From assembly GCA_025935435.1 (NCBI GenBank), contig JAICVH010000050.1, positions 1 to 10,422 of the forward strand: 10,422 nucleotides of DNA, given 5' to 3'. The notes beneath the pieces were generated by a model, which ran no database searches, was not told the DNA's origin, and was given only the letters and a program-made list of their open reading frames with translations. Both the position numbers and the translations under genes were made by a program. Shown one piece after another: positions 1 to 6,654 of this stretch. Position 1 is the first letter of the stretch. Each line of letters starts with the position of its first letter. This DNA is from Burkholderiales bacterium. Its GTDB lineage: Bacteria; Pseudomonadota; Gammaproteobacteria; Burkholderiales; Casimicrobiaceae.

Positions 1-49
1 ACACGCACGCCGTGGTTTCGACGTCGGCAGGCGGCTGCATAGCGACTCG

Positions 50-829
50 ATGACCGGCACCGTTTATCTCGTTGGCGCGGGTCCCGGCGCACCGGATCTG
101 CTGACGCTCCGCGCCGCCAGGCTGCTTGCGCGCGCGGATATCGTCTTCCACGATGCGCTCGTCCACGCCGATACGATCGCACTCGCCGCACACGCGCGCA
201 TCGTCGCTGTCGGCAAGCGCTGCGGGCGACATTCGACGGCGCAGCGCTTCATCGACAAGCAACTGATCGATGCCGCGCGGCGTTACGACGTCGTCGTGCG
301 CCTCAAGGGTGGCGATCCGATGCTGTTCGGACGCGCGCAGGAGGAGATCGCTGCACTCGAGGCGGCGGCCGTGCGGTACGAGGTGATCCCCGGCGTGACT
401 GCGGCGCTCGCCGCGGCGGCCGAGATCGGCACGTCGCTGACGCAGCGAGGCAGTGTGCGTTCGTTCACGTTCGTCACACCGCGCGTTGGCGAGGGCGAGG
501 ATTGCAGCCGGTGGGCGGAGGCGCTGCAAGCGGCCGATGGCGGCGCCGTCTACATGGGCGCACGCGAAGCACCGTCGATCGCGCAGGCGTTGCTGGCGGC
601 AGGACGACCTTCAACGACACCGGTCGCGGTGGTAGCAGATGCGTCGCTGCCGGAGGCGACCATTCGCTATACGACGCTCGCGGGACTGTCGGCGCTCGCG
701 ATGGACGCGTTCGATGCACCCGTGTTGTTGCTGATCGGACCGCAGTTCCGCGCGCGTGCCGGTTTGCCCACGCGTTTGCCAGCCAACGGCGATCGCAACC
801 AACGACAAGTCAGTAACGGATTACCGTGA
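50..829 (+). CDS. cobA: Uroporphyrinogen-III C-methyltransferase (SUMT)
   Basis: This 259-residue protein is a cytoplasmic tetrapyrrole methylase. The family uses two S-adenosylmethionine to methylate uroporphyrinogen III at C2 and C7, giving precorrin-2, the precursor of siroheme and cobalamin. Seen in the sequence: the N-terminal glycine motif VGAGPGAPDLLTL (8-20), GKRCGRHS (55-62), the hallmark VVRLKGGDPMLFGRAQEE (82-99), and PGVTAALAAAAE followed by SLTQRG (114-134). The length fits the stand-alone enzyme. There is no CysG-like dehydrogenase/ferrochelatase domain, so oxidation and iron insertion must be encoded elsewhere. The region around 114-134 departs from the commoner PGITSA...PLTHR version but keeps the positions. 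The ATG lies just before the glycine motif; no clear Shine-Dalgarno precedes it, and the frame stays open to the window edge. Its last 20 nt overlap the convergent beta-helix gene. Confidence 0.93.
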   Translation: MTGTVYLVGAGPGAPDLLTLRAARLLARADIVFHDALVHADTIALAAHARIVAVGKRCGRHSTAQRFIDKQLIDAARRYDVVVRLKGGDPMLFGRAQEEIAALEAAAVRYEVIPGVTAALAAAAEIGTSLTQRGSVRSFTFVTPRVGEGEDCSRWAEALQAADGGAVYMGAREAPSIAQALLAAGRPSTTPVAVVADASLPEATIRYTTLAGLSALAMDAFDAPVLLLIGPQFRARAGLPTRLPANGDRNQRQVSNGLP

Positions 830-2012
830 CCGAATTGCCGTAGCTCTGGTTCGCAGGCAGGCTGTCAGCGAAATACTCCACTGGCTGCCACCTCCCATGA
901 CCGCTTGCATCGCCGCGGATCTCGAGCGTGACGCGGTTGTTCTGGCTGAGTGGCGCAGTGAGCTCCGACAACGATCGCGCGCCGATCGCCGCGAGGTCCC
1001 AGAGATCGTTGTCGAGCATTCGCGCGCCCCAGAGGCTGACGTTGACCCTGTTGTTGCTGCCACCGCCGGACGTCGAGATGTCTTCGGTGCCCAGTACGAT
1101 GAGCCCGCCATGATCAAACTCCGACTCGGCTGCATTGCCGAGGAATTGGTCACCGTTCGATTCGAAGTTGATCGTATTGCCGTCGGCTCGCGTGTTATTC
1201 GAACTCAAGCCTCCGACGATAACCGTGCCGGCCCCGTTGTCGAAGAATCGGTTGCCCGAGGAAGTCACGTTCACTGTCGATTCGATGGCGCGGTTGTTCA
1301 CGATGAGGCGGCCCTGCTTCTGGCCCCACGATACGTTTCCTGACATGCGCGCATTGACGATGCTACCGCGCGCCCCCTGGAAATTTCCTATACGGATGCC
1401 CTCCGACAGATTAAGGTCGTTGTCGAAGAAGTAACAATCGACGATGTCAGCGTCGATCGTCTGGCCGGACGTAGCGGCGCCGAAGTTCAGGATGTTCAGC
1501 CCACGCGTGGACCCCGTGGAGGCGACATGGGCAACCCGCACATACGCCGCTCCGGGATCGAGCGGTTGCAGGCCGGAATCGATGTTCGCCTGCGCCATTG
1601 CGGCGTCGCGCACGGTAAGCCACTGCAGCGCGTTGTGGCCCAGCCCTAGCCTCACCGCAGCGTTGGGACCGGTCGCCACACCATTAACGTTCTGCGGAAA
1701 CGAACTGGCCGGAAGATTGATCGCATCGATAACCACCGCACCCCGGTCACCTTCCAATCCTTGCACCGACATGTCCGGCTGCAGTTCAATGCGGCCGCCC
1801 TTGGGACGCGGCGCGCCACTCGGATCTGTCGCCGTCAGCAGGTAGGCGCCCGGAGCCAGCAGCAGCGTCGCACCCGCGTTCGCGGGGTTGTTCACCGCGG
1901 AGTAAAGCTCCTCGACGTTCGAGACAGGTATGGCTTGCGCAAAAGCGCAGGGCGTCACCGTGAACGCGATCAGCACCGAAACGACGCCAAAACTCCAACG
2001 GAACCCGTTCAT
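810..2012 (-). CDS. Secreted beta-helix-like protein of unknown function
   Basis: The 400-residue product begins with a Sec signal peptide: a short N-region, a hydrophobic core around residues 8-20, and a likely cleavage after AFA at 25/26. The mature part starts with VSNVEELYSAV and LLLAPGAYLLT, the type of opening seen in right-handed parallel beta-helix (pectin-lyase-fold) proteins. It continues as short beta-prone stretches rich in Asn, Gly, Ser and Thr (for example RLIVNNRAIESTVNVTSSGN and FFDNGAGTVIVGG), consistent with repeated coils. I see no catalytic motif of a known polysaccharide lyase or hydrolase and no membrane anchor, so it is probably periplasmic or released. A strong AGGAG site 6 nt before the ATG supports the start. 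It lies 221 nt downstream of the LytTR regulator gene on the same strand, making it a possible target of that system. Fold assignment is moderate; function is unknown. Confidence 0.85.
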   Translation of the reverse strand: MNGFRWSFGVVSVLIAFTVTPCAFAQAIPVSNVEELYSAVNNPANAGATLLLAPGAYLLTATDPSGAPRPKGGRIELQPDMSVQGLEGDRGAVVIDAINLPASSFPQNVNGVATGPNAAVRLGLGHNALQWLTVRDAAMAQANIDSGLQPLDPGAAYVRVAHVASTGSTRGLNILNFGAATSGQTIDADIVDCYFFDNDLNLSEGIRIGNFQGARGSIVNARMSGNVSWGQKQGRLIVNNRAIESTVNVTSSGNRFFDNGAGTVIVGGLSSNNTRADGNTINFESNGDQFLGNAAESEFDHGGLIVLGTEDISTSGGGSNNRVNVSLWGARMLDNDLWDLAAIGARSLSELTAPLSQNNRVTLEIRGDASGHGRWQPVEYFADSLPANQSYGNSVTVIRY

Positions 2013-2018
2013 CGTTCT

Positions 2019-2024
2019 CTCCTC
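2019..2024 (-). promoter_or_regulatory. Strong ribosome binding site for the secreted protein
   Basis: Read on the minus strand this is GAGGAG, 6 nt before the ATG at 2012. It is the best Shine-Dalgarno in the window and fixes the start of the beta-helix gene. Confidence 0.7.
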
Positions 2025-2064
2025 GCGAGTCCGTCACGAGCCCAATGCCCAAACAAGACCCACG

Positions 2065-2080
2065 GAAGCAAGCGTGCTTC
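2065..2080. repeat. Small inverted repeat in the 2013-2233 spacer
   Basis: GAAGCA and TGCTTC form a perfect 6-bp stem with an AGCG loop, 53 nt upstream of the secreted-protein start. No T-run follows on either strand, so it is not a good intrinsic terminator. It could be an operator or a 5'-UTR hairpin, or chance. Confidence 0.35.
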
Positions 2081-2192
2081 GTCGCGACGATCGGCTCAAC
2101 GGCTTTTCCGCGAAGTCGGCAACGCGTTCGTTGAACGCGCCGAATGGGCTGTCGAATTCGCCGGCGCTGCACTGCATGATGGGCGAACTTCA

Positions 2193-2208
2193 GGGAGCGG
2201 TCGCTCCC
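2193..2208 (-). terminator. Candidate terminator hairpin after the response regulator gene
   Basis: GGGAGC and GCTCCC pair perfectly around a 4-nt loop, starting 25 nt beyond the stop codon of the LytTR gene in its direction of transcription. The downstream stretch reads TGAAGTTCGCCC, a poor U-tract, so termination may be partial or the hairpin may only protect the 3' end. Its position at the end of the four-gene cluster is the main argument for it. Confidence 0.4.
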
Positions 2209-2233
2209 GCAACGCCTCGAGCGGACTTGAACG

Positions 2234-2983
2234 CTACATCTGCCGGAACAGGTGAGCGTGTGCTTCGCTGACCGGCAACTTCTCCGTACGCGTTTTCAGT
2301 TTGAGACTGACGTGGCCGCGGAAGTCGCGCATGACTCCACCGATGGCATTCGCGTTGACGATCGTCGAGCGATGGATCTGCCAGAAGATTGCGGGATCGA
2401 GTTGTTCGCCGAGATCCTTCAGCGACCGGCGGATCAGCGACGTGCTTTCTGCCGTGACGACATTGGTGTAGCCGGTGTCGGCCTGAAAATAGACCACGTC
2501 ATCGACCGTGATGAGACGCACCATGTCGCCATGCGAAGCGTTGATCCAACGCAAATAGCTCTTTTGCGGCCTGCCTGCCGCGATCTCGCGCAGCAGGCTA
2601 TCGAGATTGGACGGTATGGTTCCGAGCCGCCGCTCAATGCGTCGCGCCGTGAGCGCGAGGCGCGCGAGATCGAAAGGCTTGAGAACATAGTCGACTGCGC
2701 CGTGCTCGAACGCCGCGACCGCGTGCGCGTCGTACGCCGTCACAAACACAACGTGACAGCGTCCTTGCGCCTGCCGGGCGACATCGAGGCCGCTGAGACG
2801 AGGCATCTCGACATCGACGAACAACACGTCCGGCGAGTGGTCACTCAGCAGTTGCAGTGCCTCGATACCGTCACCGGCTTCACCGACGATGAGCAGTTCC
2901 GGCCACGCCTGGGCGAGCTTCGCGCGCAACTCGTCTCGTAATACGATTTCATCTTCAGCCAGCACGGCGGTGGGGTTGCGCAT
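2234..2983 (-). CDS. LytTR-family response regulator
   Basis: This 249-residue cytoplasmic protein has a receiver domain (about 1-120) and a C-terminal LytTR DNA-binding domain (about 142-247). The receiver shows the acidic pair E10/D11, the phosphoacceptor D57 in VDVEMP, T82 in VTAYD and K102 in LKPF, so it should be phosphorylated on aspartate. The LytTR part shows YFQADTGYTNVV (about 169-180) and FWQIHRSTIVN (about 210-220), typical of regulators that bind paired direct repeats of about 9 bp. It is the last gene of the minus-strand cluster, with its ATG 9 nt after the cupin stop. A weak AGGA sits close to the start. Its cognate kinase is almost certainly the intact LytS-type protein at 4538-5674, the usual partner class. 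The N-terminal sequence begins directly with the receiver, supporting this start. Confidence 0.93.
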   Translation of the reverse strand: MRNPTAVLAEDEIVLRDELRAKLAQAWPELLIVGEAGDGIEALQLLSDHSPDVLFVDVEMPRLSGLDVARQAQGRCHVVFVTAYDAHAVAAFEHGAVDYVLKPFDLARLALTARRIERRLGTIPSNLDSLLREIAAGRPQKSYLRWINASHGDMVRLITVDDVVYFQADTGYTNVVTAESTSLIRRSLKDLGEQLDPAIFWQIHRSTIVNANAIGGVMRDFRGHVSLKLKTRTEKLPVSEAHAHLFRQM

Positions 2984-2992
2984 CGTCCTGTA

Positions 2993-3391
2993 TCAGACCT
3001 TGACTGGCTTGAGCTCGATGATCAACGCTCGCACGTCGTGCCCGGACAGGTTTTCGGTTTCGTGCGTCTCTGCTTCTGCCCAGAACACGTCGCCAACTTT
3101 GTTCTCAGGCACGAACTCCTTTCCGTCGGGAAGCTTGACGCGAACTTTCGCGGAAGTGAGCGCCACAGTCAGATGGGGCGGGTGCGAGTGCATCCCCGTG
3201 CCGCAGATGCCCATGCCCGGCTTGCTGTTGAATTCGAGCACGCGCATTCGCGCATTCTCGAACACGACCTTGTACGCGCGCGCCTGCACGCGCGCGGCAT
3301 CCTGCGCAGCGGCCGCGTCGGCAAGCAGCAGCCCGGGAATGGCAATGAGCAACGCACGCCGCAGTTCGTCGATGTCACGATCAACTGTCAT
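2993..3391 (-). CDS. Exported single-domain cupin protein
   Basis: A 132-residue protein with an N-terminal export signal: R11-R12, a hydrophobic core ALLIAIPGLLLADA, and a likely cleavage near AAAA-Q (29/30). The RR pair directly before the core resembles a Tat signal but lacks a full SRRxFLK consensus. The mature part is a cupin barrel: motif 1 GMHSHPPH (66-73) supplies H68 and H70, and motif 2 has H110 in ETHETEN with the expected HxxxN spacing to N114. The usual motif-1 glutamate is not evident; H73 lies nearby. A bound metal is plausible but unproven. An upstream in-frame ATG at 3499 would add 36 residues before the signal. I chose 3391 because AAAGGA lies 7 nt before it and the signal peptide then sits at the N-terminus. 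It overlaps the end of the preceding gene by 11 nt. Enzyme, sensor and chaperone roles are all open. Confidence 0.82.
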   Translation of the reverse strand: MTVDRDIDELRRALLIAIPGLLLADAAAAQDAARVQARAYKVVFENARMRVLEFNSKPGMGICGTGMHSHPPHLTVALTSAKVRVKLPDGKEFVPENKVGDVFWAEAETHETENLSGHDVRALIIELKPVKV

Positions 3392-4526
3392 GAATTGATC
3401 CTTTCGAGATCGAGGCAGTGGACAACGATGCATCAAGTGACTGTTCGTCTTCCGGAGTTCGGTCCGCTCGCATCGTGATCCGCAACGCCGGTGCATCACT
3501 TTTCAACGGATCGCGAAAGGACATCGACCACGCGTCTCCCAGGCGGGTGGACAACCCCACGCGAATCCGATACGCGAGCTCCGGCGTCAGCCAGTCCGAT
3601 CCTGCGACGCCATTTGCATCGAACGTCAGCGTCACGCAAGCGCTGTTGCTCGCGACCTGGACCCGGCCTCGCGCTTCTGCGCCTGATGCGACCGCGAGTC
3701 GATCGAGGATAGGTAACAGCAGTAACGGAGGAAACGGCATATCAGGCCAGGGCTCGAGCGCCTCGATCCGCCACGTAGCGCGCTCGTGATCTAGATCCGA
3801 CCAGAGCTCGGCGTAGCTTCGCGCAAGCGCCAGTTCCGTCGCGAGCGTCGAACTACCACTCCGAACCCCGGGCATCGCTAGGCGCAGAAAACCCACCAGA
3901 AGATTCGTCAAGTGGTCAGCGCGGCCGTGTGCCGCGGCGTATCGATGTTCAACCTCGCGCATCACGTGCAATAGGAATGCCGGATCGACATGTCCTCGCA
4001 ATGCGCGCAGCTGCGCATCCCCAAACAGGGTCTCGCTTCGCATGCGCGCGATCTGCGTCTGGTCAAGTAAGGCGCGCGTGCGCTCTGCCCGCTGGTTGAA
4101 CCTCCACGCAATCGCGTACAAACCTCCATAGAACATCACGATCCACGCCTGGTATGCGAACGACGCGACCGGATTCTGGTCGGGAATGACGCGCGCAATG
4201 CCGAACCCAGGTCCGGGCAGCCAGCGGATCGAGAAAATCCACGAGGCGACGGCGCTGAACGCGAGCGTTGCCAGAATGGACGCAACTGCCAGAAACAACG
4301 GCCGTTCGAGGCGCCATTGCGCACGTTCGACCAGCCACGCTATACCAATACCGACGACCGACCACGCCGACACGTTCGAAAGGATCAACACTCCGAAGCT
4401 CGACCAGCTGCGGTCGACCACTGGCAGCGATAGCGCTTCCATTGCGCCAGTTGCCACACCCCAGATGATTCCGAACGGCACAGCGCGAGCCAGGCTACGC
4501 GAAAGCCCCAGGTTCGGTGCGTGCAT
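3381..4526 (-). CDS. Degenerate LytS-type sensor kinase (probable pseudokinase)
   Basis: The 381-residue protein has four predicted membrane helices (about 16-34, 44-66, 77-100, 121-142), a coiled linker rich in Arg/Gln/Glu (144-176), and a cytoplasmic region following the His_kinase/HATPase layout of the upstream gene. At the phosphoacceptor site it reads HVDPAFLLHVM (179-189), where active members have a PHFLFN-type motif: Ala183 replaces the His. The N-box stretch PPLLLLPILDRLAVASG (265-281) has Arg275 in place of Asn. The DxGxG box is eroded to DANGVAG and the GxGxGL box is missing, so autophosphorylation is not expected. The frame is intact for over 1.1 kb, arguing against a decaying pseudogene. 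Start choice: ATG 4526, 11 nt after the upstream stop. A GTG at 4592 would add 22 residues overlapping that gene. Neither has a good Shine-Dalgarno. Confidence 0.82.
   Translation of the reverse strand: MHAPNLGLSRSLARAVPFGIIWGVATGAMEALSLPVVDRSWSSFGVLILSNVSAWSVVGIGIAWLVERAQWRLERPLFLAVASILATLAFSAVASWIFSIRWLPGPGFGIARVIPDQNPVASFAYQAWIVMFYGGLYAIAWRFNQRAERTRALLDQTQIARMRSETLFGDAQLRALRGHVDPAFLLHVMREVEHRYAAAHGRADHLTNLLVGFLRLAMPGVRSGSSTLATELALARSYAELWSDLDHERATWRIEALEPWPDMPFPPLLLLPILDRLAVASGAEARGRVQVASNSACVTLTFDANGVAGSDWLTPELAYRIRVGLSTRLGDAWSMSFRDPLKSDAPALRITMRADRTPEDEQSLDASLSTASISKGSIHDS
3399..3404 (-). promoter_or_regulatory. Ribosome binding site for the cupin gene
   Basis: Minus-strand AAAGGA, 7 nt before the ATG at 3391 and inside the last codons of the degenerate kinase gene. 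It decides the cupin start against the in-frame ATG at 3499. Confidence 0.6.
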
Positions 4527-4537
4527 GGATTGGCTAG

Positions 4538-5674
4538 TCACCGCGGTGGGGATCCGTCGAATGGAAGCCGAACTATCGCGCGCACGCCACACGGCGCGTT
4601 GGCGGCAAGGATCAGCGAAGCACGGTCGCCGTAAAGAACGCGCAAGCGGGCGCGAGTGTTCGCGAGTCCAATACCCGTGCCGCCGAAGCTCGCTTCCGGA
4701 ACGAACATGCCGGCGCCCGTGTCCTCGACGCGAAGCTCCAGATCGTGTCCGTCGCGCCGTGCCGCCACGAGTATGGTCCCTCCAGTGGGAGAAGGCGTTA
4801 TTCCGTGCTTGACCGCATTCTCAACCAAGGTCGCGAGCGTTAGCGGCGGGCAGGCATGTTCGCGCAATCCGTCCGGAACGTCGAATTGAACGTCCAGACG
4901 ACCGTTCATGCGCATGGCAACGATCGCCAGATGGCATCGGATCAGATCGACCTCTTCGCCAAGCGTTGCGTGCTGGCCCGAGGCGGGTATCGTCGATCGC
5001 AAGTAATCAAGCAGATGGCGCAGCATCGTCGTCCCATCCGCGGGGCCGGTTTCGCTCAGCCGCCGAATCGTCGCCAGCGTGTTGAACAGGAAGTGCGGTT
5101 CGATCTGTTGACGTAGTGATTGCAGGTCCGTCTGCACGCGCAATGCCTCGATCGTCGAGCGTCGCAATTCGCTCGCACGCGCGGCCGCGTCGGCGTCGGT
5201 GCTGCGTGTCCATAAGTAATACATCCCGGACATGCAACCCGCCAGCAGCGTCCACTGTGCAATGCTGCCAAACACGGCCGACTCGTCCCGTGGTACGCCT
5301 GGCGATCCGACGGCGAGCAGTGCGATCTCGCCCATCGCAGCTCCGACGACGATGGCTCCAGCAAGCAACAACGCGCGCACGGAACGGCGTTGCGCGGAAA
5401 CGCGCGTTGCGATGATCAACGAAAGCGCGATGAACAGCGCCATCACGATGCGGTCCGCGGCGACTTCGACCCAACCGACGAGCACCTCTTCCACGGGCCA
5501 GTGCGCCCACACGAACGGCTGGAAGAAATATTGCGTGGACATGCCGACCGACACCAGTATTGCCCACCGCAACGCCGTTGGAACGGACAACCGCCATCCA
5601 CGCGAGGACGATTCCGCCTCGACGCCGTCGTTGATGGTCGCTGCGGCCGGCGACGTTGGCGCATGGAGCGACAT
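4538..5674 (-). CDS. LytS-type membrane sensor histidine kinase
   Basis: This 378-residue inner-membrane kinase has four hydrophobic helices (about 34-54, 71-92, 101-122, 137-156), a linker helix, and a complete His_kinase plus HATPase module. The dimerisation/phosphoacceptor motif is RQQIEPHFLFNTL (188-200) with H194. The ATP site shows the N box TLVENAVKHG (282-291, N286), DTGAGM (318-323) and GGTGIGLANTRARL (331-344). It should autophosphorylate and pass phosphate to the LytTR regulator encoded three genes downstream. There is no large periplasmic domain, so sensing is likely within the membrane or through a partner, such as the adjacent four-helix protein or the exported cupin. It is the promoter-proximal gene of the cluster. 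The ATG at 5674 has only a weak GGAA upstream. Signal and physiological role cannot be read from the sequence. Confidence 0.92.
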   Translation of the reverse strand: MSLHAPTSPAAATINDGVEAESSSRGWRLSVPTALRWAILVSVGMSTQYFFQPFVWAHWPVEEVLVGWVEVAADRIVMALFIALSLIIATRVSAQRRSVRALLLAGAIVVGAAMGEIALLAVGSPGVPRDESAVFGSIAQWTLLAGCMSGMYYLWTRSTDADAAARASELRRSTIEALRVQTDLQSLRQQIEPHFLFNTLATIRRLSETGPADGTTMLRHLLDYLRSTIPASGQHATLGEEVDLIRCHLAIVAMRMNGRLDVQFDVPDGLREHACPPLTLATLVENAVKHGITPSPTGGTILVAARRDGHDLELRVEDTGAGMFVPEASFGGTGIGLANTRARLRVLYGDRASLILAANAPCGVRAIVRLPFDGSPPR

Positions 5675-5718
5675 GAATTCCGGTCGCCGCGTTGGGCATA
5701 TGCGGCGACGGGGGAACG

Positions 5719-5748
5719 ATCGTAATGCCCACCGTGTGCCTCAGTCGA
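5719..5748 (-). promoter_or_regulatory. Candidate sigma-70 promoter of the kinase-cupin-regulator cluster
   Basis: On the minus strand TCGACT (5748-5743, 4 of 6 to TTGACA) and TACGAT (5724-5719, 4 of 6 to TATAAT) are separated by 18 nt. This would start a transcript about 40 nt before the kinase ATG. It is a weak match found by eye in the 268-nt divergent spacer 5675-5942, where I see no convincing gene. Confidence 0.3.
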
Positions 5749-5772
5749 GTGCCGCCAGCGTGACACGTACTT

Positions 5773-5803
5773 CGGAACTGCCTCGTTTCGCGTGGTTAAC
5801 GTG
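5773..5803 (-). promoter_or_regulatory. Possible LytTR-type direct repeat operator
   Basis: Minus strand CACGTTAAC (5803-5795) and GCAGTTCCG (5781-5773) share the GTT core 22 bp apart, with 13 nt between the 9-mers. This is the spacing expected for LytTR dimers. Each matches 7 of 9 positions of the loose AgrA-type consensus. The pair lies about 25 bp upstream of the candidate promoter, so autoregulation is conceivable. The match is short and could be chance. Confidence 0.25.
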
Positions 5804-5942
5804 CCAGTCATCGAAGACCGGAGCCTACCGTCGTTGCCTTGAGTGTCTGACAGCAATCGGCGGACGCGGGCGCGGAGCGATGAACCCGGCATTTTTGGCG
5901 ACGAATGCGTTGCGGCGATGAAGTGACCTTTCGCGCGGTATC

Positions 5943-6614
5943 ATGAAGCGTGGCCGGCACCCGGCCTCTCGCGCAATGTCCGCGACACTTCGCCTTCCAC
6001 TTTTCGATCTCGATCCGAATTCGCAGCGCGCCTGGTTGACCGCGCGCCTTGCGCGCCCGGCGCCGCCTTCGGCGCAAGGCCTGAGTGACGGCTTCCGCCT
6101 GCCCGGCCGCGAGGGGGCGCCGGTTCCCGCCGCGGTGCTGGTGCCTCTCGTCAACCGACCGGAGGGCCTGCAGCTGTTGTTGACGCAGCGCAGTGCGAAC
6201 CTGCCCGATCACCCGGGACAGATCAGCTTTCCGGGTGGACGCCTCGATCCGGGCGACGCAGACCACGCGGCCGCGGCGTTGCGCGAGACGACCGAGGAAA
6301 TCGGATTGCCGTCGCAAAAGGTCGAAGTGCTCGGCCGCTTGTCACCGTACGAAACCGTAACCGGCTATCACGTGCTCCCGATCGTCGGATGGATCGAGCC
6401 TCCGTTCGACGTGACACCCGACCCAGTGGAAGTCGCGGACGTGTTCGAAGTGCCGCTCGAGTTCATCCTGGATCGCGCGAATCACCAGCGGCACTACCGG
6501 ATGCTCGGCACGATTCGCCGCGATTACTGGGCGATCCCGTGGCTGCACCGCTACATCTGGGGCGCGACGGCCGCGATGCTGTTGATCCTCGACCGGACGC
6601 TTCGCGACGACTGA
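5943..6614 (+). CDS. Nudix hydrolase, CoA pyrophosphatase-like (NudL family)
   Basis: This 223-residue cytoplasmic hydrolase carries both signatures of the CoA pyrophosphatase branch of the Nudix superfamily. The family motif LLLTQRSANLPDHPGQISF precedes the Nudix box GGRLDPGDADHAAAALRE-TTEEIGL, whose REx(2)EExG glutamates bind the catalytic divalent metals. Known members split CoA or its derivatives into phosphopantetheine and 3',5'-ADP, so a role in CoA turnover is likely. The slightly long GGRLD...ALRE segment is usual for this branch. The start is uncertain: ATG 5943 gives an Arg-rich 11-residue extension, and ATG 5976 (MSATLRLPLF) fits the family N-terminus as well. Neither has a clear Shine-Dalgarno, and a hairpin at 5952-5966 lies between them. 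It is the first of four plus-strand genes, 40 nt before the hydrolase. Confidence 0.9.
   Translation: MKRGRHPASRAMSATLRLPLFDLDPNSQRAWLTARLARPAPPSAQGLSDGFRLPGREGAPVPAAVLVPLVNRPEGLQLLLTQRSANLPDHPGQISFPGGRLDPGDADHAAAALRETTEEIGLPSQKVEVLGRLSPYETVTGYHVLPIVGWIEPPFDVTPDPVEVADVFEVPLEFILDRANHQRHYRMLGTIRRDYWAIPWLHRYIWGATAAMLLILDRTLRDD
5952..5966 (+). repeat. Hairpin between the two candidate Nudix starts
   Basis: GGCCGG-CAC-CCGGCC is a perfect 6-bp GC-only stem with a 3-nt loop, ending 9 nt before ATG 5976. If translation begins at 5976 it would hide the ribosome site; if at 5943 it is simply coding sequence. Confidence 0.35.
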
Positions 6615-6654
6615 TGCGTGACGCTGCGTTCTCGCGCTCCTGAACGGTACACCG

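Noticed and set aside
1..53. Possible end of an upstream plus-strand gene overlapping the cobA start as ATGA (or ending at TAG 40-42)
   Set aside because: Only 13 to 16 codons are visible, more than one frame is open, and no family is recognisable.
2098..2123. GTT-core repeats upstream of the secreted protein as a LytTR site
   Set aside because: Core-to-core spacing is 23 bp with poor flanks, and other GTT cores nearby are at unsuitable distances.
5007..5732. Long alternative reading frames antisense or out of frame to the sensor kinase gene
   Set aside because: Arg/His-rich, low-complexity translations typical of shadow frames in GC-rich DNA; the kinase frame has full motif support.
5880..5921. 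Short frame of 13 codons (MNPAFLATNALRR) upstream of the Nudix gene with GGAG close to its ATG
   Set aside because: Too short to distinguish from chance; no leader-peptide feature such as a run of regulatory codons or attenuator stems.
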